From positions 186,001-250,000 of the forward strand of contig JAIWND010000008.1 in assembly GCA_025330725.1 (NCBI GenBank): 64,000 nt of DNA. Reading direction: 5' to 3'. The first letter of the stretch is position 1; the number at the start of each line of letters is the position of its first letter. This DNA is from Chlamydoabsidia padenii (Eukaryota > Mucoromycota > Mucoromycetes > Mucorales > Cunninghamellaceae). This document shows, piece by piece, positions 11,901-24,275 of this stretch. Both the position numbers and the translations under genes were made by a program. Under the pieces are notes generated by a model. The model made no database searches. It saw nothing but the letters and a program-made list of their open reading frames with translations, and had not been told where the DNA came from.

Positions 11901-13424
11901 GCAAGACATTCATTCAATAGAGGTTTCAAGGACTTGACCAGTGGATCTTCACCTGTGGAGACAACACCCGAGCTGATGGCACCAACAAGAGATCGAAGAC
12001 TTTCAACCGCGGCATCTTCAAGTGTTTGATCAGAAGCATGGAATACCTCGATCTTCAAAGAGTCCAGTAGTTCTTCGACGTTGGGGAGTAGCGCCGCTGA
12101 TCCATAGACAGGAGCACATAGAGCCAGTGTTTCCATCGAGTCCTTCTTTGCACTTCCGGATGTTGACGTCAGTTTTTCCAAGATCAATGGCACCGCAAAC
12201 TTGGCAAATAGAGGTGTAGCAGCCAAACACATTCTAATAAAGATCACAAAAATAAAAACATTAACAACACTTTTTGTCCGTCCATCCACGAATATGCTCT
12301 TCTATTTTACCTCAAGCTGATTTTCAAATCATCCGCAGTAATACCATAAGGATCGTCAGGTGGAGGTTTGAAGGTGATGGGGAAGTAGCAAAAGGTGATT
12401 TCAAAGAGATCTTCCACATGAGCAGTGATGTCGAATTGATCAATGATAGACCGAGTGATTTTGAATGCCGACATTAGGTTACGGGGATCTTTTTCACCGT
12501 CCATGAGTTTACAATAGCCAAAGACAAATTCGTTGTTGATGGATTTTAAAGCTGTATTATCATGAAATAGATGTATTAGTGGTCCTATTCTTTTGTTTTC
12601 CCCACGCCTCTCCCTCTTGTATGTTACCTTGAGCATTTATATCCACCAAGTTTTGGAATACATGATAAGCCGAGTGTCTTGTTGTTTGTGGGTACCGTTG
12701 TAAATCCACACATTCGATAATTCTAGGATACAAATAATAATAATAAAAGTTGGTTGTCCAGTGTTTATTCCCATAGCCACCACTTACCTTTTAGCCACCA
12801 GGACAGCGTTGGAACCACTAATATGAGGGAATCCAGTCAATGCAACCAGTCCTTCCAAGATCGTGGGTACACAAGTCGTTTCCGATAGTCGATCGCAATA
12901 AAAGTTGACCAGTACTGACACTAAAGAGAAGGAATGAAAGCGTTAGTACAAGTTGTTTGTTTGTTTTTTTGCAGTGCCTACCCACACAAAAGTCCCCCTA
13001 CCTGCTGTATCATTAAAGTCCTCTTGATCAATGTTGTTAAGAGTATGAGATAAGAGTCCAATGGCTTTCGTATTGATTGACACAAAAAAAAACCCCCCCA
13101 GTATGAGTTGTGTGATCCACAATGTCTACATTTTGTTTAATACTTTATAAAGTTACCTTTTGAACGGACAAAGTCATCTTCACTTGTCAAGTATTCACCC
13201 ATGGCTTGAATCATTTGGAGCAGGTTTTGTTGAATGGCACCTTGGTTGACAGCTAGTAACAAAAAAAAAGGAGGTAAGTTCATATTGTTTCAAGTGAAGG
13301 GGTATGGGGGGGGAAGAGGAAGGAAAATTCTACCTTTTACAACATTGTCAGCTGCTTGTAGTGCTTCAGTAGATGAAGAACCAGTAGCCACCATATAGTC
13401 AGTAACGTACTGTTCTACTGCCAT
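8975..13424 (-). CDS. MMS19: MMS19, cytosolic Fe-S targeting HEAT-repeat protein
   Basis: Nineteen exons give 1020 residues, close to the usual length (about 1030). The N-terminal exons carry LGEYLT-like (MGEYLTSEDDFVRSKA) and VNFYCDRLSE. The MMS19 hallmark DGEKDPRNLMSAF is followed by HVEDLFEITFCYFPITFKPPPDDPYGIT. HEAT repeats fill the middle, and the C-terminus has the conserved LDDKKRLVRKEAVDCRGKW. MMS19 is the adaptor of the CIA complex that delivers Fe-S clusters to DNA polymerases, primase and helicases such as XPD. Splice sites and phase were followed through all 18 introns. The start at 13424 is the only ATG in exon 1, and the promoter motif lies 82 bases further up. Confidence 0.96.
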
Positions 13425-14471
13425 AATCAATTAGTTGTTTGAATAATAATAAGAAAAGAAGAGGAAGAAGAACTAAAAAAAAAAAAAAGTGAGATGATCG
13501 AAATTTTGAAATCCCGCAACTAACCACAGATCCAAGCGAGAGTCATATTTTCGATGAGGAGATCATCAACGAATCAGCATTGACATCCCACTTATGCGGA
13601 CTAGAAATACAAGCAGAGTCCGACAGTGTGATGTTGAAAAGTGTTGAAATCAACGAATATCCTTCCATTAATAAAGAGGGAGTATGGAAAAGCGATTTGA
13701 CATGTCGAATAAATGTATCGTCGGGAATTCAATTCATACCGTTTTCAGATATCCAAGAAAAGGCTCCTCTTTTACAAAATGGTCTGTAATAGGGAGTGGT
13801 AAAGGTCATTGATGATGTATTTCACCATAACATTCACTTTATCTTTGTTTGTAAAAGGAAAGCATACTCTAATCACATATAAACCTTGATCCGCCGACAA
13901 AAGAACTGACCTCCTCGATAGCGTTCGCTCATTTTTTCCTTTAATTTAAATAAGGTTTTGTGAATTTGCCTTGCGCACCAATTTAACATGAAAGGAAAGG
14001 ATGGACATTTAAGATGAAAATTTCAAAGCTGTTAGCCAAAGATATCATACAACAACATTGAGAAACAGGGAGACGGTCAGAGTAAAAAAAAAAAAAAAAA
14101 AAAAAAAAACTAAGCGGTTTGGTCGATAAAGTTGAACTCCTTATTTAAACGGTGCGACATTTCTATATTATCTTTGCATGTTCTTTTCTTTTTGAGTTAG
14201 GGAGAGATATTGTTTTCGTGTGAATTGATCGACAAAAAGATTAATAAACATGCAACCCTCATGGTTCAGACTCGTTACTTTTTTTACCCCATTTTCGGCG
14301 TTTTAAAATCGCAAATGCATAAATGTCCTTTTCTTTCCTTTATAAAGGTCGAAATTATCCTTTTTTTTCCTTCAGGAGACAACAATACTTTTTCTTTCTT
14401 TTTCTTTTCTATTCTTTTTACATTCATTTTATAGAAAAACAAAAAAAGAAGAATAGAAACCACCCTTTTCG
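13425..14471. other. divergent spacer between MMS19 and URC4
   Basis: About 1 kb. The promoter motif of MMS19 is at 13506-13517. A plus-strand open stretch at about 13523-13789, preceded by an acceptor-like CTAACCACAG, reads like protein (ESHIFDEEIINES, RINVSSGIQFIPFSD) but has no start codon nearer than an internal ATG at 13630, and I found no upstream exon. Poly-A lies at 14084-14109. A related CGGCGTTTTAAAA is at 14296. Confidence 0.4.
13506..13517 (-). promoter_or_regulatory. proximal promoter motif of MMS19
   Basis: Minus strand reads GCGGGATTTCAA, 82 to 93 bases upstream of the ATG, in gene orientation. One of the best matches to the shared motif. Confidence 0.5.
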
Positions 14472-16126
14472 ATGATTCTTTATTGTGATAACGAAAACTA
14501 CTTGACAAGTCTTCAAGCAGTAAGGGAGCGATGTTTCAAAGTCCAACAGATCGCAACTAGAAATCAATTGAACTATTTTGATGTGGATACCAATAAGATG
14601 GACGATGTGGTACAGTTCGTTGTCTCATTGATCAAACGTGATTATAATGCGAATCCTGCAAACATGCCTACTTATGGTCAATGGAGACACTTTGATGTAG
14701 GTGGTCGCCCTCGGGTTCAAAACTTGATCAATATATGGTCCGCTCAAGGTCAAACTCCGCTCGAACAAACAAGAAGAACCATCGATCTCTTCATCATTGC
14801 CTGCTTATTAGATGTCGAATCTGTCTGTCATAACAAATCTTGGTCTTACTGTGAGCAGATTACAGGTCGGAGTTTTGGTGGTACTGAGGGTGTGGCAGTC
14901 GCTGTCTTGGACATGTTTACAGCTGGTGTCTTTTCGAGTGATGTAACTGATCCTCATCGTGTGGATGGTAATACTAAATCATAAAAAAGATCAAGATAAT
15001 ATACTGATATTATGTATATTTATTGATTGTTTGGGGAAATATAGCTGAAGGATTGGTATCATTGTCCCTTGACACTTTTCGAGCGGGATTTCAATTCGAT
15101 CATGCAAATCAACTTTCAGGGGTAGAAGAAAGACTAGAGCTCATTCAACATTTAAGCGCTGTTTTAAAGTCACAGGGTACTTATTTTGGACATGGTCAAA
15201 TTTCAAGACCAGGGAACTTGATTGGTAAAGTTATAAAATAATGTTTCTTCATAACCGTTTTTGCTCATATGTCACTCTCCTTTCCCCCCCCCCCTAGACT
15301 ACCTCCTCTCACATTCGTCTACGATCAAAACCAAAAAAGGACCCTTGATTCCTTTAGAAACTCTTTGGCCTGTTGTGTTAGAAATGGGTGAATTCTGGGC
15401 AGCACAAGACAATAAGGGAGGATCACATGGATTAGGAGATGTCTGGCCATGTTCTGCTTTAGATGTACATCAATCCGCTACTGTCAACTCAACTGATCAT
15501 TTCGTACCTTTCCATAAATTGACACAATGGCTGGTCTATTCCTTGATAGAACCTTTGGAAAGATTATTAGGGGCAACAATTGAAGGAAAAGATATGTTGA
15601 CCCCTTTACCTGATTACTGTCATGGTAAGTAATGTCACTTGAGTCTCCCGCCCCTCGTTTTTCAATCGCCGTCTCACCTTTTTTTTTTTTTTCTTTATTA
15701 GGTGGATTACTAATGGATACTGGTTTGATTTCCTTGAAGCAAAGTGAATATGACCGAGGCATTGAAAACTATCGTAAAAACGCATTACTACCTGGCCAGT
15801 CCAAGATCGAAGTGGCTCCCTTGTTTGAAATAGGGGATCCCGTCGTGGTGGAATGGCGTGCATTGACCATCGCTTATTTGGATTTAATCGCCGACCAAGT
15901 TCGAGAATCGTTACGGTTGAGCCGACAACTTCTCTCTCTGAGTCAATTGATGGAAGGCGGAACCTGGAGTGCTGGTAGAGAGTTGGCAGAAATATCAAGA
16001 CCTAATACACATCAACCACCCATTATCATTAAGGTAAAGGGAATAAAAAAAAAAAAAAAGACTTTAGATAATGTAATTTACTGACCAAATTCCATTTTCC
16101 AGATGGCTAGCCATGTACTTTGCTGA
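14472..16126 (+). CDS. URC4: URC4-like DUF1688 protein, uracil catabolism
   Basis: Five exons (14472-14967, 15045-15224, 15298-15624, 15702-16033, 16103-16126) encode 452 residues. It carries DUF1688 signatures: YLTSLQAVRERCFKV, NYFDVDTNKMDDVVQFVVSLIKRDY, WRHFDVGGRPRV, the RTIDLFIIACLLD / WSYCEQITGRSFGGTEGVAVAVLDMF block, GSHGLGDVWPCSAL, TDHFVPFHKLTQWLVYSLIEPL, PEYRHGGLL-like (PDYCHGGLLMDTG) and EWRALTIAYLDLIA. In Lachancea kluyveri URC4 is needed for uracil catabolism; its exact reaction is not settled. The final exon of 24 bases (MASHVLC) does not resemble the usual C-terminus, so the very end is uncertain. Confidence 0.9.
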
Positions 16127-18009
16127 TGATTATGTGTATGCGGCCTGATCCATTTCCAGTCACATCTTTAACACTTTTATACTGATCATGACTATCTTCT
16201 TTTTTACTTACTTCATACAACAATAATAATATTAATATTAATAAAAGAATACGCCCGCCCAAAAAAGCATCACGGGTCATGAAAATGCATGATTCCATAT
16301 ACAAAATAAAACAGATTCACAATGACAAAGTCCAGCCCCACTCCCATACAATCCATGAAAAAGACACAGTAATAGACAGATAAAAGATGATTTATTAAAG
16401 TGATTTAAATACAAGTAATATATGGTAGTGATTATCCAAGTAAGTTGACCACGCCCTTGTTTGCTTGATTTTTGTTAATCCAGTTATCACACAGTAGGTC
16501 GAGCATAATATATTTGCTGTTGCAAAGCGGGTGCATAGTACATGTGCACTTGGTTGAGTAAAAGGGCCGTGAATAGAGGACGCGCTGATTGTTGTTGAGG
16601 CCAGCATCATTGTTCCCAGTTGTTACTGTCCCTAAAACATAGAGTATAATATATAAAAGTACATCAATGATGTTCCATATTCATTCAACTTGCCATGCGA
16701 CTCAAGTTGATGTCCTAATTATCATCGTCGTGGCCGAGTGACATTCTACTGTTCCTATTGTTCGAAATACTACTTTTATATACTTGTTTAAACATTCAGT
16801 AGTTTCATTCAAAATATAGTGTTAATATTTTCCTAATCTGTCAGTTATTCACCACATTAATGTTAATTGTTAAAAAAATGTAAAAGAAAGAGGGATTTGA
16901 TCGAATTCAAAAAGATCGATTTGATTTTTGGGAGGCGGGATTTAAATATATCCCTTTTTCCCAAGATCCGTTCTCCTTCTCTTCCTGTTACAACATTATC
17001 CAATACAGTCCATGTGCCTAATGCAAGACATGGTTTAACCACAAAAAGATCGACGGACACTAAAAGGAATGCCTGCACACGAACTTTATGGGATCGACAA
17101 ATAAAAATTATCACAGATAGACGTTTAAACTACGACGTGATCAACTCCTTCCACCATACCATATCATCATGTCGCTACATCTTGAACACTTGGGATCATA
17201 CTAGACGAACATGGTTATCTATATAGGTTATTGGGTACTGGTAACATTACGAAACAATAAGTATATACGCCATTCAGCATATGTGTCAGGACCTACCTAT
17301 CAAACCGACTAACAATAAAGTCCAGCAGCAGTAATTACCAATGGTGGAACTCTTACGAAATATCTTTATCTTTTGTTGATTATAGAAATAGTTTATAGTA
17401 GATTTGTTGTCAACTCGTAATAAAATGATATGATCAAAACTTTATGTGTAGGGGTATTCTATCACGATGGGTTATTCTTTGATCGGGCAAAGTTTTTCTT
17501 TTAATGTGGGTAAACCGTGTTTCATGTAGATACAAGGGCAATCATGCATGTATTACAACTACCATCACCCGTTGCATTGGAATCACATTGCCATGGCAAT
17601 GCCAGTCTGATCAGTGAAGGACTTGGAATACAGTACGTAGAGCGGGGTTACTAATAAAGACCTAAAAATAGCTTAAATGGCAATTTAAAAAAATCTTTTT
17701 TTTTTTTTTTGCTTTTTGACCCCTTCCCTTCTCCTCCTCCCCACACATTACTTTTGCTTTTGTTGTTGTCGCCGTTGTTTATAGGCATCACACTCTTTTA
17801 CTGCGCTATTTACCCTTCCCCTCGTTTTACTTTACAATTACCCCCTTTCACCGGCCATACACTCATTCCATCTGACACATATTAATCCTTCACTCGTTTA
17901 CTCCCAATTTACTTTTAACCTGTCCAATAATCTTCAACACACCATCTAAACGAACCCCCCCCCGCCAACTCGATATAAACTCTGTAACTCGTTAAAACCA
18001 ACAACAACA
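16127..18009. other. long spacer with one possible decayed small gene
   Basis: About 1.9 kb. A good promoter-motif copy, GCGGGATTTAAA, lies at 16935-16946. The open plus-strand stretch at 16867-17226 starts with TTG, not ATG, and spans the motif, so I do not call it. The part at 16420-16775 is described separately. The rest (17230-18009) is low-complexity, T-rich, then C-rich leader of the next gene. Confidence 0.4.
16420..16775 (-). pseudogene. possible decayed small gene with conflicting frames
   Basis: A TATATAAAAG box near 16773 is followed by ATG TCA CTC at about 16744, stopping after nine codons. Further on, a GCAAGT or GT donor and a TTTTAG acceptor near 16634 lead into a stretch that is codon-like in two overlapping frames: one reads TTGNNDAGLNNNQRVLYS, the other, shifted by one base, reads NQVHMYYAPALQQQIYYARP and stops. 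This looks like one reading frame broken by a single-base change, or chance in AT-rich DNA. No homology recognised. Confidence 0.25.
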
Positions 18010-18444
18010 ATGTACCATTTCTCCATCTTGTTACCTTTGCTATTACTTGTAGTCACTTTTGTCAGTGCACAATCTCCTGAAACGAACGGTGGGGCACCTA
18101 TATCCACCAGTGGTTTCAATCAAAACGATGGTCAACAAAATGATCAAGTCGAACAAAGCTGGATCATGAGGGACCATCATTATGTGATTATTATTGTCGT
18201 TGTGTTGGTGGTTGTGGCCATCATTCTCTATTACATTGTACGTAGCGTTCGTGGTATGCGTAAACGCCTGGCTCGTGAAAATGAACAACAAATGCAGATG
18301 CTCAACCAAGTTCGCCCTCAACCACCACACCAACAGGCTTATTCACCAATTGACGAGCGACCAGTCATGATGGATGGATACAAGTTTGATCAATACCAGC
18401 AACAACAGCAACAACAGCCTCCTAACCACCATCATCGTTATTAG
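18010..18444 (+). CDS. small type I membrane protein, unknown
   Basis: One exon, 144 residues. It has a signal peptide (residues 1-20, ending FVSAQ), a short Gly/Ser/Asn/Gln-rich outside part with no Cys, a strong membrane segment (about 58-78, YVIIIVVVLVVVAIILYYIV), a basic stop-transfer (RGMRKRLAR) and a Pro/Gln/His-rich cytosolic tail (YDQYQQQQ-type repeats, PPNHHHRY). The start is supported by the signal peptide and the ACAACAACA leader. Topology resembles small single-pass fungal surface or vacuolar proteins, but I recognise no family. Confidence 0.75.
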   Translation: MYHFSILLPLLLLVVTFVSAQSPETNGGAPISTSGFNQNDGQQNDQVEQSWIMRDHHYVIIIVVVLVVVAIILYYIVRSVRGMRKRLARENEQQMQMLNQVRPQPPHQQAYSPIDERPVMMDGYKFDQYQQQQQQQPPNHHHRY

Positions 18445-19339
18445 TAACCTACATATTCACATATACATCCACACCCCTCTGACACCATTGTTTTACCTTA
18501 CCCCCATCTACTTATCAAACTTTGTCCTCTTTTTATTTTATTTTTATATTTGATTTATAATAAAATACTTCATTGGGTCTCTGTATTATTGTCCCACATC
18601 ATCATCATATCATGTTTTTTTTTATATTACAAATAAAAGTCAATATCCTACATAATCTAATGTCCAGTCTAGTCTGGTCTAGTCTAATCTATTCCACCAT
18701 AAACGGTACCTTTGTCGAATTCTTGTTCCTGGGGATGGTTGCATTTACTTCTTCTACATAATAATAGATTGGGCAAGTCTTCGTCTTCTTTATCAATAAT
18801 TGTGGCAGGAGGATGAAGGATTATTTTCATTATAACATTTGTGTGTGTCCAGGCCAATTTGTCGAATGCTAATTTATAACCATATGGTGGTATATCTTTA
18901 TATAAAGAAGGGGGAAAGTTAGTCATTAAAAGTTACCTTGATTTATATAGGAAAATCGAGGTTAGCATCAACAGTGATCTTGAGTTTATATAAAATATAT
19001 ATTTGATAAAATTAAGAAAGGAAAAGAAAAAGATCAAAAAACCAGCTTTTGTACCTTTATATATCAGTTTCACTTCCCGCTCCAATCAGAATATGAATGT
19101 GGCGGCGTTTCAAATATGAGAACCAAGCGATGTTTTTGTCAGGAACTATTTGGTTTATTTATCATTGTATTTATGTATGCATTGTTTGTTTTATTATTTT
19201 TGTACAAAGTATAATATTATAAAAAGTAATATAAATAAGTAGGTGAATAAGGAATGATCATTAAAGTGGGTAAAAAAAAGTAAGAGGGGATGTAAAAAAA
19301 AAAGTCTAATGTAGGTGTGCCCGAGGAGCTTGAGTAAGA
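18445..19339. other. spacer with a weak small ORF on the minus strand
   Basis: About 0.9 kb between converging genes. An ATG-started minus-strand frame at 18684-18926 gives 80 residues (with KLAFDKLAWTHTNVIMK, IIDKEDEDLPNLLLCRR). Its first 45 bases look like an intron (GTAACT ... TGACTAAC ... TATAAAG), so the start is doubtful and no upstream exon stays open. I treat it as an unproven candidate. Confidence 0.35.
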
Positions 19340-20905
19340 TTAATCCAATGATAGTGTACGTTCATCTTGTTGAGTTGTCGCAGAAGATTTGGATTGATTT
19401 CGTAGCACTAAGGAGCAGAAGAGTAAAATAAAAAAAACTGTTAGACGTTTCACGATGATCGATTTAAAATGACAATCCCTTTATGTTTTATAGATTACTT
19501 ACAATGTGGTTTCAATCCCTTGTCAAAGTTGAGATAACATATAACAGTATTGATAATAGTCAAGACTACCAAGGTTAAAGATACACTGGCAAAGAAGATT
19601 AGAAATTCTCGCACATACATGTACTTTTGTTTTTGAGTATCATCACACATCTGGTAGATCTTGAAGCTAAAGTAGGCACAACCAGCAGCCAAACCAACAA
19701 AAAAAAGATAAACCATATGTTTCGATTCGTGTCGTACCGCATAAACCACCAACAGCAAACAGATACATGTCACTGGTAAGGCCACCACCGTCAAGGGGAA
19801 TTCAGAGTCGGTCATTTCTAGTACCAGCACTAGATATTGTATAGAGTAGGCCAAGAAGAAAAACATGTCTAGTTTTAGTATAGAAATTAATATTTGATAC
19901 CACCGATACATATCTAATATGAAATAATGATCAAATCCGTTAATAGACTTTATTTGACATTGCCCTCTTCTCTTCCCACTTACTTCTAATTTCAGGGTCC
20001 GCACCAATGGCACGATAGATTTTCCATCTACATGAATTAAAAAAGTAGTAATGAGTATGTATATATGATCCATCATCAAGGGATACTTACCCAAATTCTT
20101 GATACAGCCTGACCCCAAGGTAAATGTATATTAGTTCGCATACACCTGTCACAACAGTATTGACAATCAGTAAGCGAGTGATCAACAGGCGCAGATCCGG
20201 ATGGTCAACAACATCATGCACTTGTTTAAATTGGAATCCACTATAGATGAAGCAACACAAATTAAAAAGTAGCAAAGCAATCACTTGAATAGTGTTTTGT
20301 GCACGTATCTAAAGAGAATATAAAAAATGGTTAATGAGTTACTGTCCTCCCCCTCCCATATATGTGTATCTATTATACCTACCGCATCCCAAGCTAAGCC
20401 CACTTGAAATAGCTGTGAAAGAATAAAGATCATCAAGTAAACTGGAATCCCTGTTCCTAAAGTGGCACGTTGTGTTCTATGTAAAATGATAATATTGATG
20501 GTGAGTGACCAAGTCTACGCTTTTTGTTTTGTTTTACTTACTCGACTTGGTGTAGTTCAAACTGTACGAAAAGAGCTGCTTGTAAAGCCATTACCACTAC
20601 AGCTTCAAAGATGGCGACCACGCCTAGGTATATAGAATTCCGTGATTGTAACCAAGACTGAAATACAAAACAGATCAGTTAATACTTTATATACTTGTAC
20701 ATACAGTCGAATAGGTTATTGGGGATATGTTTACCTTTTCCTTCTTGTCCTTTTGGTGTTGCTTGTCAAACATCCTTCTTGTCGATTGATCAGCATCCGA
20801 GCTATTTCGGTTCATCTGTGTTGAGGATTTGTATTGTCTATATGGTGTGTTGTAAGACGGAAGAGGGTATACTGTAAAATGAGGTTGGGTAAAGAAGTAA
20901 GACAA
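19340..20905 (-). CDS. UPF0658 Golgi apparatus membrane protein
   Basis: Seven exons (20905-20735, 20657-20542, 20476-20383, 20308-20091, 20027-19984, 19913-19503, 19407-19340) give 373 residues. Multiple membrane segments include YLGVVAIFEAVVVMALQAALF, VYLMIFILSQLFQVGLAW, VIALLLFNLCCFIYSGFQF, a conserved loop (EFGWKIYRAIGADPEIR then MYRWYQILISILKLD) and FFFLAYSIQYLVLVL. This is the pattern of the fungal UPF0658 family (seven membrane segments, Golgi in S. pombe, function unknown). The long start adds YNTPYRQYKSS before MNRNSSDAD; the alternative start at 20815 would drop 30 residues. Confidence 0.82.
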
Positions 20906-21610
20906 TCAAAACCAAAGGGCCGAGTTGTTACTTTCAGAAAGTGTAAATAATATAAAGTGGCAGAAATGGGTAGATAAAGAAGGGGTAATGAAACAAGTAG
21001 GAGGAAAAAAAAAAAAGAGCAGAGATCGAGGCGGGAAGTGAAAATTCTCTGATCTGATTGGTCAATAAAGTATGAAGAAAAGCTAGGCAAAGGAAGCTTT
21101 TTGAGAAGAGGGATCTCTATGACGAGAACAAAAATATACAATACAATGGGAAGGAAGGAAAGAAAAAAAAAGTGACGATAACAGTGATGATGGTGATGAT
21201 GAGTGTAACGGCATCACCTTATAAATCCCCACCGTACAAAGTGACACCAAAAACCTATCCTTTTCATTAGCACAGAACTCAAAAAAGTGAGAGACAGAGA
21301 AAAGGAACGGAGAGGAGTACAAGGTAATGTTTTGTTTTCTTTGCTTAATGGGATTGTCCACATGTCCCCGTTCTTTTCTTCTGGTCAGAAAACACAAAGA
21401 CCAAAGATCAATGATAACGTCCAAAATGGGAAATGTCGGGATTTCATTTTAGCTGTCTTTATATTTCTTTGTCTGCGTCCTTTTAATTTTATCGCTTTTC
21501 TTTCCATTCTTTTTCCTTTTTATTTTTATTTTTTATTTTTACCCCCCCCCATTTATTTTTTATTTTTTAACTTCTTTTACTATACTCACACTCAACAAAA
21601 GTAAACGAAA
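20906..21610. other. divergent promoter region
   Basis: Shared upstream DNA of the UPF0658 gene (-) and the ankyrin gene (+). GCGGGAAGTGAAA lies at 21031-21043, 126 bases above the UPF0658 start. TCGGGATTTCA lies at 21436-21446, 165 bases above the ankyrin start. The rest is T-rich leader. Confidence 0.4.
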
Positions 21611-22349
21611 ATGCATCATTCATGTGGGAATGGCTCCTGCTGCTCACCATCGAAACTTTGGCGTCAACTGCAAACCATAGTACGAACGGGCAACGAACAA
21701 GACTTTGAACGATTATGTGGGGAAGGACGTGCACCTCATGTGGCGCGTGTGCTTTTATCTCAGCGACTTGTTAATGACCCTGCATTGTATCCTGCTTCCA
21801 ACAAACACCGTGTCTTACAATTGAACCTACCATCCCAACGACAACAACCTCAAGTCATTCGTCTATTCGGTACATCTGTCCGGGATCTCAATGCTTTACA
21901 AATGGCACTCTTCTTACGACATGAAACAATGGCAAGATCTATTTTGGAATTCCTTAAAGTCAACTCGACGTCAAAAGAACTCTGTCAATTTGTGAACCAT
22001 ACTTGGGGTCAAAAGAACTCTTCTTTGCATCTGGCTGCTTACTGGGGAATGACCAGTTTGGTACGACTCTTATTGGAATGTGGTGCCGACACTACTCTTC
22101 GGAATGCCCGACAACGCGGTCCTTTGGATGGTTGCACCAACCTTACTTGTATTCAACTTTTACAACCTTCTCAATCACCAACTATCACAACGACAACTAA
22201 ACCAACTTGTGTTGATACCAACAAACGACATCAATCCACTACTACCACCAACACAGCTACCACCGCCGCTTTACCTCGAACGTCTATGCTACTCAAAAAG
22301 GCCGTCCAACATGTTGCGGAATTACCTCTGGATGCTTTATTGACAGATC

Positions 22350-22383
<34 letters not shown>

Positions 22384-23538
22384 TTGTTATCTTACCACAC
22401 CAATGAAGATCGATAACAGCAACGCTATCACCAACGCTACCACTATTAACAACAACAAAAAGCCTCCTTTGGTTTTCTCTTCGTCAACCTCATCTTCTTC
22501 ATTCTCATCTTTATCTTCCTTGGATGAACCTGCATCACCTGGTTTATCGTCATTGCTACTGTCATCACCTAAAACACCTACACCAACTGATCTTGTATTT
22601 TTAGGTGATGGTTATCATGGAAATCAGCAAAAGCACCAACAGCAACAACAGTCTTGGATGCCAGCATCACCCATCAGCCCACCATTGACACCGTTGTCAC
22701 CTGATTATAATGGCGAAGAGTACAACAACAGGGATGGCAATCAATTTATCACTTCCTTTTCACCCAACCCGATGGATCAACCAACACCAATCTGTTATCG
22801 ACATCTTCTTCATCCACCACCTCCATTACGCTCTCCACCACCACCTATTCGATCTCCCTCAATGGATGATGACGATGACGATGAAGAAGAAGCGACCATC
22901 ACACCAACAAATGATATGATAATTAACAGTGGCAATTTGAAATCGACTTTGGAAATCAAAAACCGCAGCAAATCACCCAAGTCAGTGCGCTTTACTCCTG
23001 ATGTTGTCTTGACGGATATCTGTGCACGTGGAGATGTGGATGATCTTTTACACCAAATCAAACAGCATCAAAAATTATCATCCAAATCGGCGTCTGTCAT
23101 TTTGAAAGAATGGCAACAATTGGTACCTTCTCAATCATCTGTGCTTCATCTTGCTCTATTGAACCGACAAGAAAAAATGGCCAAATGTTTGATCTCACTT
23201 GGAGTCGATGTCAATGCTACTGATCAAGATGGTTGGGCACCACTCCATTATGCTTCTATCCTTCAACTGTGGTCTACTGTCGAGGTTTTAAGCAACCACC
23301 CTGATATCTTGCTGCATGCGAAAACGAACAATGGTTTAAAGGTGTATGATTGCCCTCGTGCTTTGGTGGATCAACGTTTATGTCGAAGTAAGTAAAAAAC
23401 AAGATACATCTACTGTAATATTCACCCAATTTGTCTCTTATAGCTTTGGTTGAACGTGCCATCAAGAGACAACAACAACAACAACAACAACAAAACCACC
23501 ACATGACCGATCTGACTCGGTACTCTGCGACGGCTTAA
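21611..23538 (+). CDS. ankyrin-repeat protein with RVxF-type PP1 docking motif
   Basis: Two exons (21611-23387, 23444-23538) give 624 residues. Ankyrin-like units occur twice: about residues 130-175 (NSSLHLAAYWGMTSLVRLLLECGADTTL) and about 465-580 (SSVLHLALLNRQEKMAKCLI, SLGVDVNATDQDGWAPLHYA). Between them is a long low-complexity linker with poly-Gln, poly-Ser, SP/TP sites and an Asp/Glu run. Just before the second block is KSVRF (457-461), which fits the PP1-binding consensus, followed by TPDVVLTDICARGDVDDLL. That arrangement recalls MYPT/PPP1R16 proteins, where RVxF precedes the ankyrins, so a PP1 regulatory role is a reasonable inference, not proven. The C-terminus has a second poly-Gln run. 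Confidence 0.82.
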
Positions 23539-24236
23539 ATGGTGTCTCTCTCTCTCTCTCTCTCTAGTATATGATATTTAACAATCCCACCCCCTTCCTT
23601 CACCAATCATTTAGTAATAGGTTACTTTTATTATGTGTATATCCATCTAGTATATCTTGTACCATTCCATTCCCTTTCTGTATTTATTCTCTCATTCCTC
23701 CTTCCCCTACTCTTCCTTCTTTGTATCTACTGTATCAAAAACTTGACTTGTAATCTACCCCTTCCATACATATCTACTGTTCCCCCCTTCCACACTCGTA
23801 TATAGCTCTCACTTCCCCTCTCTCTCTTCCTCATTTATGCCCATCACATCACATAACGTATATATTTACTCAACACACACACACACACAAAACATAGTTA
23901 TTTTATCATATGAAAAACCAACAATAAAGCAAAAACATGTAGTTATTTTGAAACATGTAGGGTGTTTTTTTTTTTTACTAATCTAATCAAACAGTGGTGA
24001 CCCGATGACCAAAAAATTGGCTCGGATCACGGAGAATGAATCAAAGAATGGTCCATCCTTCGTCTGTCTAATAAAAACATTACACCAAATCTTGAAAAGA
24101 ACAGAGCATGGGGTTCCTTCTCATTAAAATAAACATGTTTCAGGTTTTTCCCAACAGCCCCTTCATTGTCATCTCGTTCAAAACAGAAAAGGCTACAAAG
24201 CCCTCTGAGTGGGATTACCGGGTTTGGAATGTGTCA

Positions 24237-24275
<39 letters not shown>

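Noticed and set aside
8975..13424. HEAT-repeat gene as CAND1 or an importin
   Set aside because: DGEKDPRNL, the CYFPI-PPP block and the C-terminal DDKKRLVRKEAV are specific to MMS19.
16867..17226. 119-residue basic frame
   Set aside because: Starts with TTG, runs through the promoter-like motif and has no recognisable domain.
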